This document shows positions 23,419 to 32,244 of a DNA stretch of 36,719 bases, piece by piece (the first letter of the stretch is position 1; the number at the start of each line of letters is the position of its first letter). The position numbers and the translations under genes are program-made. The notes beneath the pieces were generated by a model that did no database searches, was not told where the DNA came from, and was given only the letters and a program-made list of their open reading frames with translations. Source of the DNA: Bacillota bacterium. Its GTDB lineage: Bacteria; Bacillota; Clostridia; Peptostreptococcales; Anaerovoracaceae. The stretch lies in assembly GCA_029008005.1 (NCBI GenBank), contig JAQXIX010000045.1, positions 1 through 36,719 on the forward strand. Direction: 5' to 3'.

Positions 23419-24738
23419 ATGTTGACAATTAAAGAAAAAGACGCAAAATACAATCTCCATTCATGGAGTGCTCAGAAAGCAATTAATCCAAAAGTAATCA
23501 CAAAAGCCGAAGGCATATATTTCTGGGATGACGAAGGAAACAGATACTATGATATGTCTTCGCAGCTGGTAAACCAGAACCTTGGACATGGTAACAAAAA
23601 CATTATTCAGGCAATTAAGGACCAGGTTGACAACATTCCGTTCTTCAGCCCTGCATTTGCTCTTGATGTGCGTTCAGATGCAGCAGAAGCCGTTGTCAAA
23701 GCGTCAGGACTTAAGAATGCGAAAGTATTCTTCACAAATGCCGGTGCAGAATCAAACGAAAATGCAATCAAGATGGCAAAACAGTACACAGGAAAGTGGA
23801 AGATTTTCTCAATGTACAGATGCTATCATGGTGCTTCCGCCGGTGCCGGAATGCTTACAGGTGAACCTAGACACTTCGCTAACGAACCGGGCCCTGCAGG
23901 ATTTGTCAAGTATGACGGACCATATGCTTACAGAGCTCCTCATCAGGTAAAATTCCGTGACGAAGATGATGTTGCTGATTTCTACCTGGAACTGCTGGAA
24001 AATCAGATTCGTTATGAAGGACCTGAAAGCATCGCAGCTATCTTCCTTGAAACTGTTGTAGGTTCAAATGGTGTACTGATTCCTCCTGCTAAGTGGATTC
24101 GCGGTGTCAGAGCTCTCTGTGACAAGTACAATATCGTAATGGTTTGTGACGAAGTAATGGCCGGATGGTACAGAACAGGCAAGTGCTTCGCATTCCAGAA
24201 CTTCGGTATCGAACCGGATCTCGTTACATTTGCCAAGGGTGTTACTTGCGGATATGTTCCTATCGGCGGTGTAATCGTAAGCGAAAAGATTCAGAAATAC
24301 TTTGACGATCACAAGATGATGTGCGGACTTACTTACAACGCTCATCCTGTAGGCTGTGCTGCTGCAATCGCTACAATCAAGGAATATGAGAGACTTAACG
24401 TTGAAGAAAACGTAGCAGTTCAGGGCAAGCTTCTCGGCGACATACTTGAAGATCTCAAGAAAAAGCATCCTTGCATGGGTGAAATCAGAAGAATCGGTCT
24501 GTTCTCAGCTATCGAGCTGGTTAAGGACGAAACAGGAACTGCGCTTGTAGATTTCAATGATGACCCTGAAAATCTCATGGGCAAAATCATCGGAATGTTA
24601 ATGGCTGAAGGTTTCTTCACATATTCACATGAGAATATGGTTGTTATCGCACCTCCACTTATCATCACATCAGAAGAACTTACTGAAGCAATGAAGATCT
24701 TCGATAAGGTTATGAGTGTAGTTGATAAGATGATTTGA
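23419..24738 (+). CDS. Class III (omega) aminotransferase, probable beta-alanine aminotransferase
   Basis: The 439-residue PLP enzyme has the class III features: GAESNENAIKMA, CDEVMAGWYRTG with the PLP-contacting Asp, and the Schiff-base Lys in TFAKGVTCGY. The start (SWSAQKAINP, KAEGIYFWDDEGNRYYDMSSQ) resembles taurine:pyruvate and beta-alanine aminotransferases. At the end of a uracil-degrading operon the likely substrate is beta-alanine, giving malonate semialdehyde with pyruvate or 2-oxoglutarate as acceptor. Taurine is a close structural analogue and cannot be excluded. A long bidirectional terminator follows. Confidence 0.9.
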   Translation: MLTIKEKDAKYNLHSWSAQKAINPKVITKAEGIYFWDDEGNRYYDMSSQLVNQNLGHGNKNIIQAIKDQVDNIPFFSPAFALDVRSDAAEAVVKASGLKNAKVFFTNAGAESNENAIKMAKQYTGKWKIFSMYRCYHGASAGAGMLTGEPRHFANEPGPAGFVKYDGPYAYRAPHQVKFRDEDDVADFYLELLENQIRYEGPESIAAIFLETVVGSNGVLIPPAKWIRGVRALCDKYNIVMVCDEVMAGWYRTGKCFAFQNFGIEPDLVTFAKGVTCGYVPIGGVIVSEKIQKYFDDHKMMCGLTYNAHPVGCAAAIATIKEYERLNVEENVAVQGKLLGDILEDLKKKHPCMGEIRRIGLFSAIELVKDETGTALVDFNDDPENLMGKIIGMLMAEGFFTYSHENMVVIAPPLIITSEELTEAMKIFDKVMSVVDKMI

Positions 24739-24756
24739 TTTGTTGAAAAATAACTT

Positions 24757-24803
24757 AAAAAGAGTTACTGCACTGAGGATACTCAGTGCAGTAACTCTTT
24801 TTT
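24757..24803. terminator. Bidirectional terminator between the pyrimidine operon and gltX
   Basis: A perfect 21-bp stem (24757-24777 with 24782-24802) closes on loop GATA. It ends in a T-run on the plus strand and has an A-run at its left edge that gives a U-run for minus-strand transcripts. It serves both convergent genes. Confidence 0.92.
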
Positions 24804-24825
24804 GCTGTATTTAATTTTGTCGTGA

Positions 24826-26532
24826 TTACGGAATAAGCGCATTGAGTCTCTGTCTTGTACGTTCCTCGCCGAGTATCTGCTGTATTGCCCATACATCAGG
24901 AGACTGGCTGCGACCCATTACGGCAATTCTTATTACTGTAGATACATGTCCGACATGACCTTTGTATTCTTCCGGGTGTTTCTTGTAATCTTTAGGTTTT
25001 GCCGCATATCCCATTTCAACGGCGATATCTCTGATTTTATCAAACCAGGCACTCTGGTCGTCGCTGTGATTATATCCGGCTTCATACTTCTTCAGAATTT
25101 CAACAGCATCTTCGTCGGAAACCTCTTCAGGAATCTGTTCTCTGATAAGGAAATAATCGTCGTAGAAATAGCTGATGAAATCGAAAATCTGGGAAGCGTA
25201 AACCAGGTCTTTACGTGGTTTTTTGTCATTTCTGCCTAAATCGAGGATTTCTGCCAGATAAGCCTTTGCATCATCACTGCCTCCGAGAAGTTCAGCTACT
25301 GAAGGCTTGAATTCGCGAGCCCATTCAATAAGAAAATCAGCAAGTTCCGGTGCAGGAATTCTCAGAAGTACGTCCTTTGAAATGTCATTGAGCTTATTAA
25401 GGTCGAAAAGCGCACCGCCGCTACTCATTTTCTCAGTCGTGAACGTAAAATCGTCTATTGACGATTCTGGATTTTCGGCTCTCCATTCTTCAAAATTGGA
25501 ATTGAGAATTGTCAGGAGATATTCTTTAACGGCCTGCGGATGATAACCTTTCTGTCTGTAATAATCAAGGCTGAGCTCCGGATCCTTTCTCTTTGACAGT
25601 TTTCTTTTGTTTCCTGTTTCATCGTCAAGTTTCATGAGAACAGCCGTGTGGCAGTATGTGGGTGGTTCGAATCCAAGCTTTTCGAACAGTTCAATATGGA
25701 TAGGCAGTGACATTAGCCATTCCTCACCGCGCACAACATGTGTCGTTCTCATAAGATGGTCATCAACTACATGGGCGAAATGATATGTAGGTATTCCCGT
25801 CGCTTTGAGGATAATAACATCCTGATTGTTGGCGGGCATGCTTAACTTGCCTCTTATAGCATCGTGAACCGTTATGTAACGAAGCTTAGGCGTTCCGTCT
25901 TCCTTCATCTGTCCTGTAAGATTGCCGTCGGATTTAAGACGTACGACATAAGGTTTTCCGGATTCGATATTGCTCTTTATTTCATCGAGAGAAAGGCTGC
26001 GGCTCTTTTCTGCGTATTTGCCGTATATTCCGGTTGTTTCTTTGGCAGTTTCCTGTTCCTCCCTGATTGCAGACAGTTCTTCTTCGGTAAGGAAGCAAGG
26101 ATACGCCAATCCCTGCTGCACAAGAGATTTCGCAAAGGCTCTGTACACAGGACCTCTCTCGGACTGGAAATATGGTCCGTAATTTCCGGTGTCTGCTCGA
26201 ACGCCGTCCTTATCGAGAAGGGCACCTTCGTCAAAGTTTATGTCAAAAAATTTAAGTGACGAAACTATTGTTTCAACTGCTCCTTCAACGAAACGCTTGT
26301 CGTCGGTATCTTCAATTCGGAGATAAAATGTTCCGCCGCTCTGGTGGGCCATTCTCTCGTCAACAAAAGCTCCGTAAAGGTTACCGAGATGGATGAAACC
26401 TGTAGGGCTGGGACCCATACGGGTAACCATGGCACCTTCTGCCATGGAACGTTCGGGATAAAGGTTTTCATAGTATTCCGGCGTTTTATCTATATCCGGG
26501 AAGAGCAGTTCGGCTAATCTGTTGTAATCCAT
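24826..26532 (-). CDS. gltX: Glutamyl-tRNA synthetase
   Basis: The class I synthetase has 568 residues, the longer clostridial size. It has the HIGH-type motif in PSPTGFIHLGNLYGA, the Glu-binding RIEDTDDKRFVEG, and the KMSKS-type KLSKRKD. It charges tRNA-Glu and, in bacteria that lack GlnRS, usually also tRNA-Gln. The start at ATG 26532 has GAAAGGAAT upstream; a 23-codon upstream extension has no ribosome site. Confidence 0.93.
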   Translation of the reverse strand: MDYNRLAELLFPDIDKTPEYYENLYPERSMAEGAMVTRMGPSPTGFIHLGNLYGAFVDERMAHQSGGTFYLRIEDTDDKRFVEGAVETIVSSLKFFDINFDEGALLDKDGVRADTGNYGPYFQSERGPVYRAFAKSLVQQGLAYPCFLTEEELSAIREEQETAKETTGIYGKYAEKSRSLSLDEIKSNIESGKPYVVRLKSDGNLTGQMKEDGTPKLRYITVHDAIRGKLSMPANNQDVIILKATGIPTYHFAHVVDDHLMRTTHVVRGEEWLMSLPIHIELFEKLGFEPPTYCHTAVLMKLDDETGNKRKLSKRKDPELSLDYYRQKGYHPQAVKEYLLTILNSNFEEWRAENPESSIDDFTFTTEKMSSGGALFDLNKLNDISKDVLLRIPAPELADFLIEWAREFKPSVAELLGGSDDAKAYLAEILDLGRNDKKPRKDLVYASQIFDFISYFYDDYFLIREQIPEEVSDEDAVEILKKYEAGYNHSDDQSAWFDKIRDIAVEMGYAAKPKDYKKHPEEYKGHVGHVSTVIRIAVMGRSQSPDVWAIQQILGEERTRQRLNALIP

Positions 26533-26581
26533 TGTAATTCCTTTCGTGTAACATGTTCTTGTCATACTATGTGACTGAATA

Positions 26582-26590
26582 ATTATATCA
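26582..26590 (-). promoter_or_regulatory. Extended -10 promoter of gltX
   Basis: The minus strand reads TGATATAAT, a TGnTATAAT extended -10 element, about 50 bases upstream of the gltX start. No good -35 box is seen. Confidence 0.5.
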
Positions 26591-26660
26591 CAAAGACTCA
26601 TATCTGCGTGTTATTAATCAGCATATCTGACATTTAACATTGAAGATTTTGCAAAAGCAC

Positions 26661-26718
26661 TTGACAATTGAATACACGCTCAACTATAATATTGACAAAC
26701 AATTGAATGCGCATTCAA
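26661..26718 (+). promoter_or_regulatory. Promoter and twin operators of the ArsR-P-type ATPase operon
   Basis: TTGACA (26661-26666) and TATAAT (26685-26690) are separated by 18 bases. Two related dyads overlap the promoter. TTGAATACACGCTCAA (26668-26683) sits between -35 and -10. The perfect palindrome TTGAATGCGCATTCAA (26703-26718) lies just after the predicted start point. Such TTGAA...TTCAA dyads are typical ArsR/SmtB operators, so autorepression released by metal is expected. Confidence 0.82.
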
Positions 26719-26739
26719 CTAAAGTATAAGGAAGTAAAG

Positions 26740-27150
26740 ATGAAAGAAAAAAACTTTAAAGGCTGTGATTGCTGGTGCAAGCACGAAGATGTTGTAAATG
26801 GTGTCAGACAAAGACTGCCGGAGGCAAAAAGCCTGGAGCAGATGACGGAAATATACAGAATTCTCGGTGACAGAACAAGGCTGAATATACTTGCGGCACT
26901 AAACTGCCACGAAATGTGCGTTGGAGATTTAGCCGTTCTGCTTGATATGAGTAAATCGGCAGTATCTCATCAGTTGAGAGTTCTTCGTGAAAACAAACTT
27001 GTCACAAACGAGCGCAACGGGAAAAACATATATTATTATCTGGCGGATAACCATGTTAAGGATATGCTTGATGTAGCGCTGGAGCATGTGTGTGAAAAGG
27101 GCTGCAATCACAATGAAAAAGTACATCATCACGAAATGAAAGGGGATTAA
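26740..27150 (+). CDS. ArsR/SmtB-family metal-responsive repressor (CadC/ZntR-like)
   Basis: The 136-residue winged-helix repressor has the recognition helix SKSAVSHQLRVLRENKLV (71-88). Possible metal ligands are Cys9, Cys11 and Cys13 at the N-terminus, Cys60 in CVGDLA, and a Cys/His-rich tail (HVCEKGCNHNEKVHHH). In CadC the motif is CVCDL; here the second Cys is Gly, so the metal site must differ. ATG 26740 has AAGGAAG upstream. The ATPase gene begins four bases after the stop. Cd, Zn or Pb is the likely inducer. Confidence 0.9.
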   Translation: MKEKNFKGCDCWCKHEDVVNGVRQRLPEAKSLEQMTEIYRILGDRTRLNILAALNCHEMCVGDLAVLLDMSKSAVSHQLRVLRENKLVTNERNGKNIYYYLADNHVKDMLDVALEHVCEKGCNHNEKVHHHEMKGD

Positions 27151-27154
27151 CAAT

Positions 27155-28915
27155 ATGCACGATCATCATCACGATCACGACCATGAACATGACAACTGCT
27201 GCTGCCATGACCATCATCATGAACACGACCACCGGGGCTGTGCCTGCTGCGAAGGTAAAACAGAGTACAAGCTTGACGGAGAAAAGGACAGGTCGGCAGG
27301 CAGTTTCGTGAAAGAACATAAGACAGACATAATTGCTCTGGCAGCAGGTGCGGTGCTGTTTGCTGCTGCCGTAATAGCAGAGCATATTGGGGTACATGGA
27401 GCAGCTGTATTTTCCGCAAGTGCGTTTGCTTACATTATCCTGGGAAGAGAGGTTCTTGTAAACACCTGGCATAACATCAGAAAAGGGCGGGTTTTCGATG
27501 AAAACTTTCTCATGACAGTAGCGACCCTTGCGGCCTTTTGCATTGGCGATTATCCGGAGGCAGCGGGGATAATGCTGTTCTACAGAATCGGAGAAATGTT
27601 TGAAGATGTTTCAGTCGAAAGGAGCCGTGCCAATATAGCGAAGGCCGTGGACATGAGACCGGAGACGGTATGTGTGCTTAATGGCGGAGAGGAAAAAGTA
27701 ATACCTGCGTCAGAGGCGCAGATAGGCGATATTCTCATTATCAAACCGGGAGAAAGGATTCCTCTGGACGGTGACATTATTTCCGGAAGCGGTCTTCTGG
27801 ACACTTCTTCGGTAACGGGCGAATCTGTGCCTGTAAAGGTTGCGAAGGGAGACAGCATATACTCGGGATGCGTCAATATGAGAGGCCAGCTTCAGCTTAA
27901 GGTAACAGCGGAGTTGGGAGAATCAATGGTATCGAGAATACTCGAGTCGGTTGAGAAGGCAGCGGAGACGAAGCCTCAAATCGACAAATTCATCACTAAA
28001 TTCGCTGCAGTATATACACCGATTGTTGTAATCTGTGCCGTAGCCGTTGCCATTATTCCACCTGTAATTACCATAGTGTCGGGAGAACATCCTTTATGGC
28101 AGCACTGGATCCTCACAGCCGTGACATTCCTTGTAATCAGCTGTCCTTGTGCCATGGTGATAAGTGTTCCGCTGGCGTATTTCCTTGGAATCGGACGAGC
28201 ATCGAGAGAAGGGATACTGTTCAAAAGCGGACTGGCACTTGAGGGACTCAGAAAAATCAAGGTTGCGGCTCTTGATAAAACAGGAACCATAACAAAGGGA
28301 ATCGTGGAAGACAGCGGTCTTCTGGATACAGAAGACAAGGGCGAAAGTTTTGAAGAAGCTTTTGCGAAAAAAACAGTTAAAGGCGATGAGCCGAAAGAAG
28401 ATGCAAAATCGGGAATCAGCAAAATCAGGAAGCTGGGAATTATTCCCGCAATGCTTACGGGAGACCGGATGGCACATGCTAAGGCTATAGGAGAAGCCGT
28501 GGGAATAAATGAACAGGATATCAGGGCAGAACTCCTGCCTGAGGACAAGCTGAATGCCCTTCTGGATTTGCGTGAAAAGCACGGACCTATTATGTTTGTA
28601 GGAGATGGAGTAAATGATGCTCCGGTACTTGCCGGAGCAGATGTAGGCGCAGCGATGGGCGAAGGTACCGATGCCGCAATAGAGGCAGCAGACATCGTAT
28701 TTATGAATTCAAATGTGGAGGCGATTTCCAGATCAGTTGAAATAGCCGGAAAGACAGGGAAAATCGCAGTTGAAAATATTGTGATTTCTCTTGGGATAAA
28801 GCTGGCGGTAATGGTGCTGGGACTTGCGGGATTGGCGAATATATGGTTTGCCGTTTTCGCAGATACGGGAGTAGCAATGCTTTGTATTCTGAATTCCCTG
28901 AGAATGATGAAATAA
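27155..28915 (+). CDS. Heavy-metal P1B-type ATPase lacking most of the nucleotide-binding domain
   Basis: The 586-residue protein resembles ZntA/CadA. It starts with a His/Cys-rich tail (about 16 His and 6 Cys within residues 2-32) instead of an HMA domain. The actuator TGES (221-224), the transport motif SCPCAM (329-334), the phosphorylated Asp374 in DKTGT, TGD (435-437) and VGDGVNDAP are intact. Only about 60 residues lie between DKTGT and TGD, against roughly 150 in ZntA. The N-domain with the HP dipeptide that holds ATP is missing, replaced by about 25 charged residues (384-410). The frame is intact. The ArsR partner suggests Zn/Cd/Pb export, but activity is doubtful as it stands. Confidence 0.85.
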   Translation: MHDHHHDHDHEHDNCCCHDHHHEHDHRGCACCEGKTEYKLDGEKDRSAGSFVKEHKTDIIALAAGAVLFAAAVIAEHIGVHGAAVFSASAFAYIILGREVLVNTWHNIRKGRVFDENFLMTVATLAAFCIGDYPEAAGIMLFYRIGEMFEDVSVERSRANIAKAVDMRPETVCVLNGGEEKVIPASEAQIGDILIIKPGERIPLDGDIISGSGLLDTSSVTGESVPVKVAKGDSIYSGCVNMRGQLQLKVTAELGESMVSRILESVEKAAETKPQIDKFITKFAAVYTPIVVICAVAVAIIPPVITIVSGEHPLWQHWILTAVTFLVISCPCAMVISVPLAYFLGIGRASREGILFKSGLALEGLRKIKVAALDKTGTITKGIVEDSGLLDTEDKGESFEEAFAKKTVKGDEPKEDAKSGISKIRKLGIIPAMLTGDRMAHAKAIGEAVGINEQDIRAELLPEDKLNALLDLREKHGPIMFVGDGVNDAPVLAGADVGAAMGEGTDAAIEAADIVFMNSNVEAISRSVEIAGKTGKIAVENIVISLGIKLAVMVLGLAGLANIWFAVFADTGVAMLCILNSLRMMK

Positions 28916-28920
28916 AACTA

Positions 28921-28953
28921 AGGCGGGACCGATTAAAAATATCGGACCCGCCT
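28921..28953. terminator. Bidirectional terminator between the metal ATPase gene and pheA
   Basis: The stem AGGCGGGACCGAT/ATCGGACCCGCCT has one mismatch and loop TAAAAAT. T-rich tracts flank it on both strands, so it can serve both convergent genes. Confidence 0.8.
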
Positions 28954-28984
28954 CATTATTTATTTAGATTTTGATTTGTCGAAA

Positions 28985-30130
28985 TCAGCAACTTTCGGAG
29001 TAGCATCCGAGGAAGTGGAATTCTTCGCATTCGTCAGCCAGACCGTCGAGCATGTGCAGTATTTCGTCAGAATAAACCGAGCCTTCGAAATCAAAGTAGA
29101 ACATGAAATTAAAGTCGCTGCCCGGTATAGGACGTGATTCAAGTTTAGTGATGTTAATGCCCAGCGCTGCAAATCTGGATAAAATATTGTAAAGTGCCGA
29201 TGGAATATGGGGCAGTGACAATATCAGACTGAATTTGTCGGAACCCGGATATACTTCCATATCCTTTGAGATACAGATGAATCGCGTGTAATTGTTTTCG
29301 TTGTTCTGAATATTTGTTTTCAGAGGTTCCAGACCATATATTCTCATGCAGTCTTCCGAGGAGATCGCAGCAACATCTTTTCTGTCACTTTCAGCTATCA
29401 TTCTGGCGGCAGCAGCTGTGTTTTCGTAATCAGTTATTTTCACATTCGGAAGAGCCTTCAGAAATTCGCTGCATTGTCCCAGAGCCTGAGGATGAGAGAA
29501 AATCTCTTTTATATCTTCCAGCCGGCTTCCCGGTTTTGCCAGAAGGCTGTGACTTACATGAAGCTTCAGCGTTTTGGTAATGTGGAAACTGAAATTTCTC
29601 ATAAGGTCGTAAACGGCCGTAACCGACCCGTAAGAGCTGTTTTCGATTGGAAGTACCCCATACCTGCAAAGCCCTTTTTCTACAGCGTTAAAAACGCCCT
29701 CAAAGCTATTAAAGTACATTATTTCAGGTCTGCGGAACAACTTCTCGGCAGCTGATTGCGAGAAGGAGCCTTCAGTTCCCTGGCATGCTACTGTTGCATT
29801 CTTCGGCATGATGTTATCTGTTTTTTTCATTGCTGCTTTAACAGATGCAGAAACAGTATCGGAATTGTTCATTCTAAGAATCTGATGAGCTTTGCTGATG
29901 TTAAAAATACTGCCGAAAAGCAGGGTTACGTACTCGTGATATTTTTCGGGAACTTTGCTGCACAGATTCAGTAAAATTTCCTTTTCTCGTCCCGGATGGT
30001 TCAGAGGAATGCCGGAAGCGGCTTTAACACGGGCAACCTCATCGGATACATCCATTCTCTGAACAAAAAGCTTTACCAGCTCATCGTCTATAGAATCTAT
30101 TTTTTTTCTTAAATCTTTAAGCTCTGTCAT
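28985..30130 (-). CDS. pheA: Bifunctional chorismate mutase / prephenate dehydratase
   Basis: The 381-residue enzyme makes phenylpyruvate from chorismate. A chorismate mutase type II domain (about 1-90, LRKKIDSIDDELVKLFVQRM) is followed by a prephenate dehydratase domain (about 110-290, CQGTEGSFSQSAAEKLF, PIENSSYGSV) and an ACT domain with the Phe-binding ESRP in LESRPIPGSDFNF. Feedback inhibition by Phe is expected from the ACT domain. It is the last gene of the aro operon, 13 bases after aroA, behind GGAGTTAAAC. Confidence 0.96.
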   Translation of the reverse strand: MTELKDLRKKIDSIDDELVKLFVQRMDVSDEVARVKAASGIPLNHPGREKEILLNLCSKVPEKYHEYVTLLFGSIFNISKAHQILRMNNSDTVSASVKAAMKKTDNIMPKNATVACQGTEGSFSQSAAEKLFRRPEIMYFNSFEGVFNAVEKGLCRYGVLPIENSSYGSVTAVYDLMRNFSFHITKTLKLHVSHSLLAKPGSRLEDIKEIFSHPQALGQCSEFLKALPNVKITDYENTAAAARMIAESDRKDVAAISSEDCMRIYGLEPLKTNIQNNENNYTRFICISKDMEVYPGSDKFSLILSLPHIPSALYNILSRFAALGINITKLESRPIPGSDFNFMFYFDFEGSVYSDEILHMLDGLADECEEFHFLGCYSESC

Positions 30131-30143
30131 GTTTAACTCCTAT

Positions 30144-31400
30144 TTATTCCTCTGTATCGCATATTCCTCCAAGAGATGCGAAATCTCTGAAGAACTCAGG
30201 ATACGATTTGTTCACGGCTTCTGAGCGGTCTATGGTAACGGTATTATCGCAAAGGCACGAGGCAACAGCAGCCGCCATAGCGATGCGATGATCGTTAAAG
30301 CTGTTTACAGTGCCGCCCTCAAGCTTGGAATTACCGCGAATTGTCATGGTGCTTTCATTGCTTGTAATCTGTCCGCCGAGTGAATTAATCATCTGGCTTA
30401 CAGAAGCGACTCTGTCTGATTCCTTAATCCTCAGCCTTTCAATACCGCTGACAGACGATTGACTGTCTGCGGCAGTCAGAAGAACCGATAGAGGCGGAAC
30501 GATATCCGGCATCTGTGAAACATTGCAGTCAATGCCGTGAAGCAGGCTGCCTTTCACGCGGATGGAAACAAGGCTTCCGTAAAGTTCCGTTATCTCAATC
30601 AGTGCGCCGGCTTTATCAAGAAGCCGGAGTATCGCTTTATCAGGCTGCGCAGATCTGAGATTAAGACCTTTGCATGTTATATCGCCGCCTAAAGCTCCGC
30701 AAACAAGCCAGAATGCCGAGTTGGACCAGTCACCTTCGACAACAGGGGAATCCGGCTCTGCGTATTGCTGGTTGCCCGGAATCGAGAAAGAAACCGGTCC
30801 CGAAGCGTCACTGCATACTTCCACATTTATTCCAAAGGCTTCGAGAACATCGAGTGTCATGTTTACATAGCCTGCGGATTCAAGAGGTGTGGTAAGCCGA
30901 ATTGTACTGTTTTCGTTTAACAGGGGAAGTGCGAAGAGCAGTCCCGTGATATATTGAGAACTTACATTGCCGGGCAGTGTGAAATCACCGGGCTGAAGTC
31001 TGCCTGTCACCTTAAAGATAATATCGTCACTGTCTTTTGAAAAACAGCATCCTTTCTGAATCATTTCTTCTTTAAGAGGTGAAACGGGTCGGGATGGAAG
31101 CTTGCCTCTGCCTGTAAATGTCGCTTCATCTGTCACAGCCATGGCGACGGGAAGAAGGAATCTCAAAGTTGATCCGCTTTCGCCGCAGTCCAGAAGGGGA
31201 CACTCTCGCGTAAGCTCGTCAAGACAGCCCTTAGTTGCTGCGATGTCATCTGAAAATGACGGGATTTCACAGGTGTTACTGTTTCCGTTTCCCTGCAGGC
31301 GGGCCAGCGCCTGTGCAATCAGCAGCCTGTGGGCATGGGATTTTGACGGCATTGCGTTGATTTCGCCTTTTAGTTTTGCTGGAGTAATTACAGTCTTCAT
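30144..31400 (-). CDS. aroA: 3-phosphoshikimate 1-carboxyvinyltransferase (EPSP synthase)
   Basis: The 418-residue enzyme joins shikimate-3-phosphate and PEP, the sixth shikimate step. It has the N-terminal KSHAHRLLIAQAL, LDCGESGSTLRFLLP (phosphate binding), RIKESDRVASV and FNDHRIAMAAAVA. It lies four bases after the tyrA stop in the operon. aroB, aroC, aroE and aroK are not in this window. Confidence 0.96.
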   Translation of the reverse strand: MKTVITPAKLKGEINAMPSKSHAHRLLIAQALARLQGNGNSNTCEIPSFSDDIAATKGCLDELTRECPLLDCGESGSTLRFLLPVAMAVTDEATFTGRGKLPSRPVSPLKEEMIQKGCCFSKDSDDIIFKVTGRLQPGDFTLPGNVSSQYITGLLFALPLLNENSTIRLTTPLESAGYVNMTLDVLEAFGINVEVCSDASGPVSFSIPGNQQYAEPDSPVVEGDWSNSAFWLVCGALGGDITCKGLNLRSAQPDKAILRLLDKAGALIEITELYGSLVSIRVKGSLLHGIDCNVSQMPDIVPPLSVLLTAADSQSSVSGIERLRIKESDRVASVSQMINSLGGQITSNESTMTIRGNSKLEGGTVNSFNDHRIAMAAAVASCLCDNTVTIDRSEAVNKSYPEFFRDFASLGGICDTEE

Positions 31401-31404
31401 AGTC

Positions 31405-32244
31405 TTAGAAAAGTTCTCCGTCTATACATTCTTTGGCTTTTCGGCCATCATAAAGCAGTTGTTTAAGTTCGTCGGAATCTCCTTGTGAGATTGCATCTCT
31501 GTATTTTGTAAGATTTCCGATAAGAGTGTCGATTTCTTTCAGAAGATTATCTGAGTTCTCGAGGAAAAGCTCTGTCCACATTGTTTCATTAAGTTTGGCA
31601 ACTCTCGTAAGGTCAAGGTAGCTGCCTGCTGAGAAACCATCGTGTTCCATGGCTGTAGGACTCTTTATGTACGCATTTGAAACAACATGAGCCAGCTGAG
31701 ACGTGAAGGCGATTCTTCTGTCATGTTCGGCCGGTGATGATATTTCTATGTGGCTGAAGCCGATATCCGTAAAGAGCTTTTTCAGGGTCTCAAGCTTTTG
31801 GATAGGGCATGAGGAAGCCATGAGAATCATTGAACCTCCGTTAAAAAGTGTTGCATCTGCATTATCGAATCCGGAGTGCTCAAGGCCGGCCATAGGGTGA
31901 CCGCCGATAAAGGTAAAGCCTTTTTCCTCTGCAATAGGCGCTATGCGGCTGCAGACACATTCCTTAACACCGCCGCAGTCGATTACAACAGTCTCGGGGC
32001 TGATTTTATCGGCGTTGGCTTCGATGAAATCTATGGATGCCTGCGGGTACAGAGCGATTATTATCAGGTCGCATTCCGACAGGTCATCTGTTTCAAGGGG
32101 TTTTTCGATTGCTTTAATGAGAAGCGCTTTTCTTACTGCCTGATTATCTATGTCGTAGCCTGATACGGTGTGATCGGTATTGTAGCTTATGGCTTTTGCC
32201 ATTGAGCCTCCAATGAGACCCAGTCCTATTATTCCTATATTCAT
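31405..32244 (-). CDS. tyrA: Prephenate dehydrogenase
   Basis: The 279-residue enzyme oxidatively decarboxylates prephenate to 4-hydroxyphenylpyruvate for Tyr. The N-terminal Rossmann motif is GLGLIGGSMAKAI, and GGHPMAGLEHSG and HDRRIAFTSQLAHV mark the active site. It has no ACT domain, so allosteric Tyr control probably acts elsewhere, for example on AroF. The start overlaps the aroF stop by one base. Confidence 0.95.
   Translation of the reverse strand: MNIGIIGLGLIGGSMAKAISYNTDHTVSGYDIDNQAVRKALLIKAIEKPLETDDLSECDLIIIALYPQASIDFIEANADKISPETVVIDCGGVKECVCSRIAPIAEEKGFTFIGGHPMAGLEHSGFDNADATLFNGGSMILMASSCPIQKLETLKKLFTDIGFSHIEISSPAEHDRRIAFTSQLAHVVSNAYIKSPTAMEHDGFSAGSYLDLTRVAKLNETMWTELFLENSDNLLKEIDTLIGNLTKYRDAISQGDSDELKQLLYDGRKAKECIDGELF

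Noticed and set aside
27976-28695. 239-codon open frame on the minus strand inside the metal ATPase gene
   Set aside because: It is antisense to conserved catalytic motifs, Ser/Pro-rich and has no family features; a shadow of the real gene.
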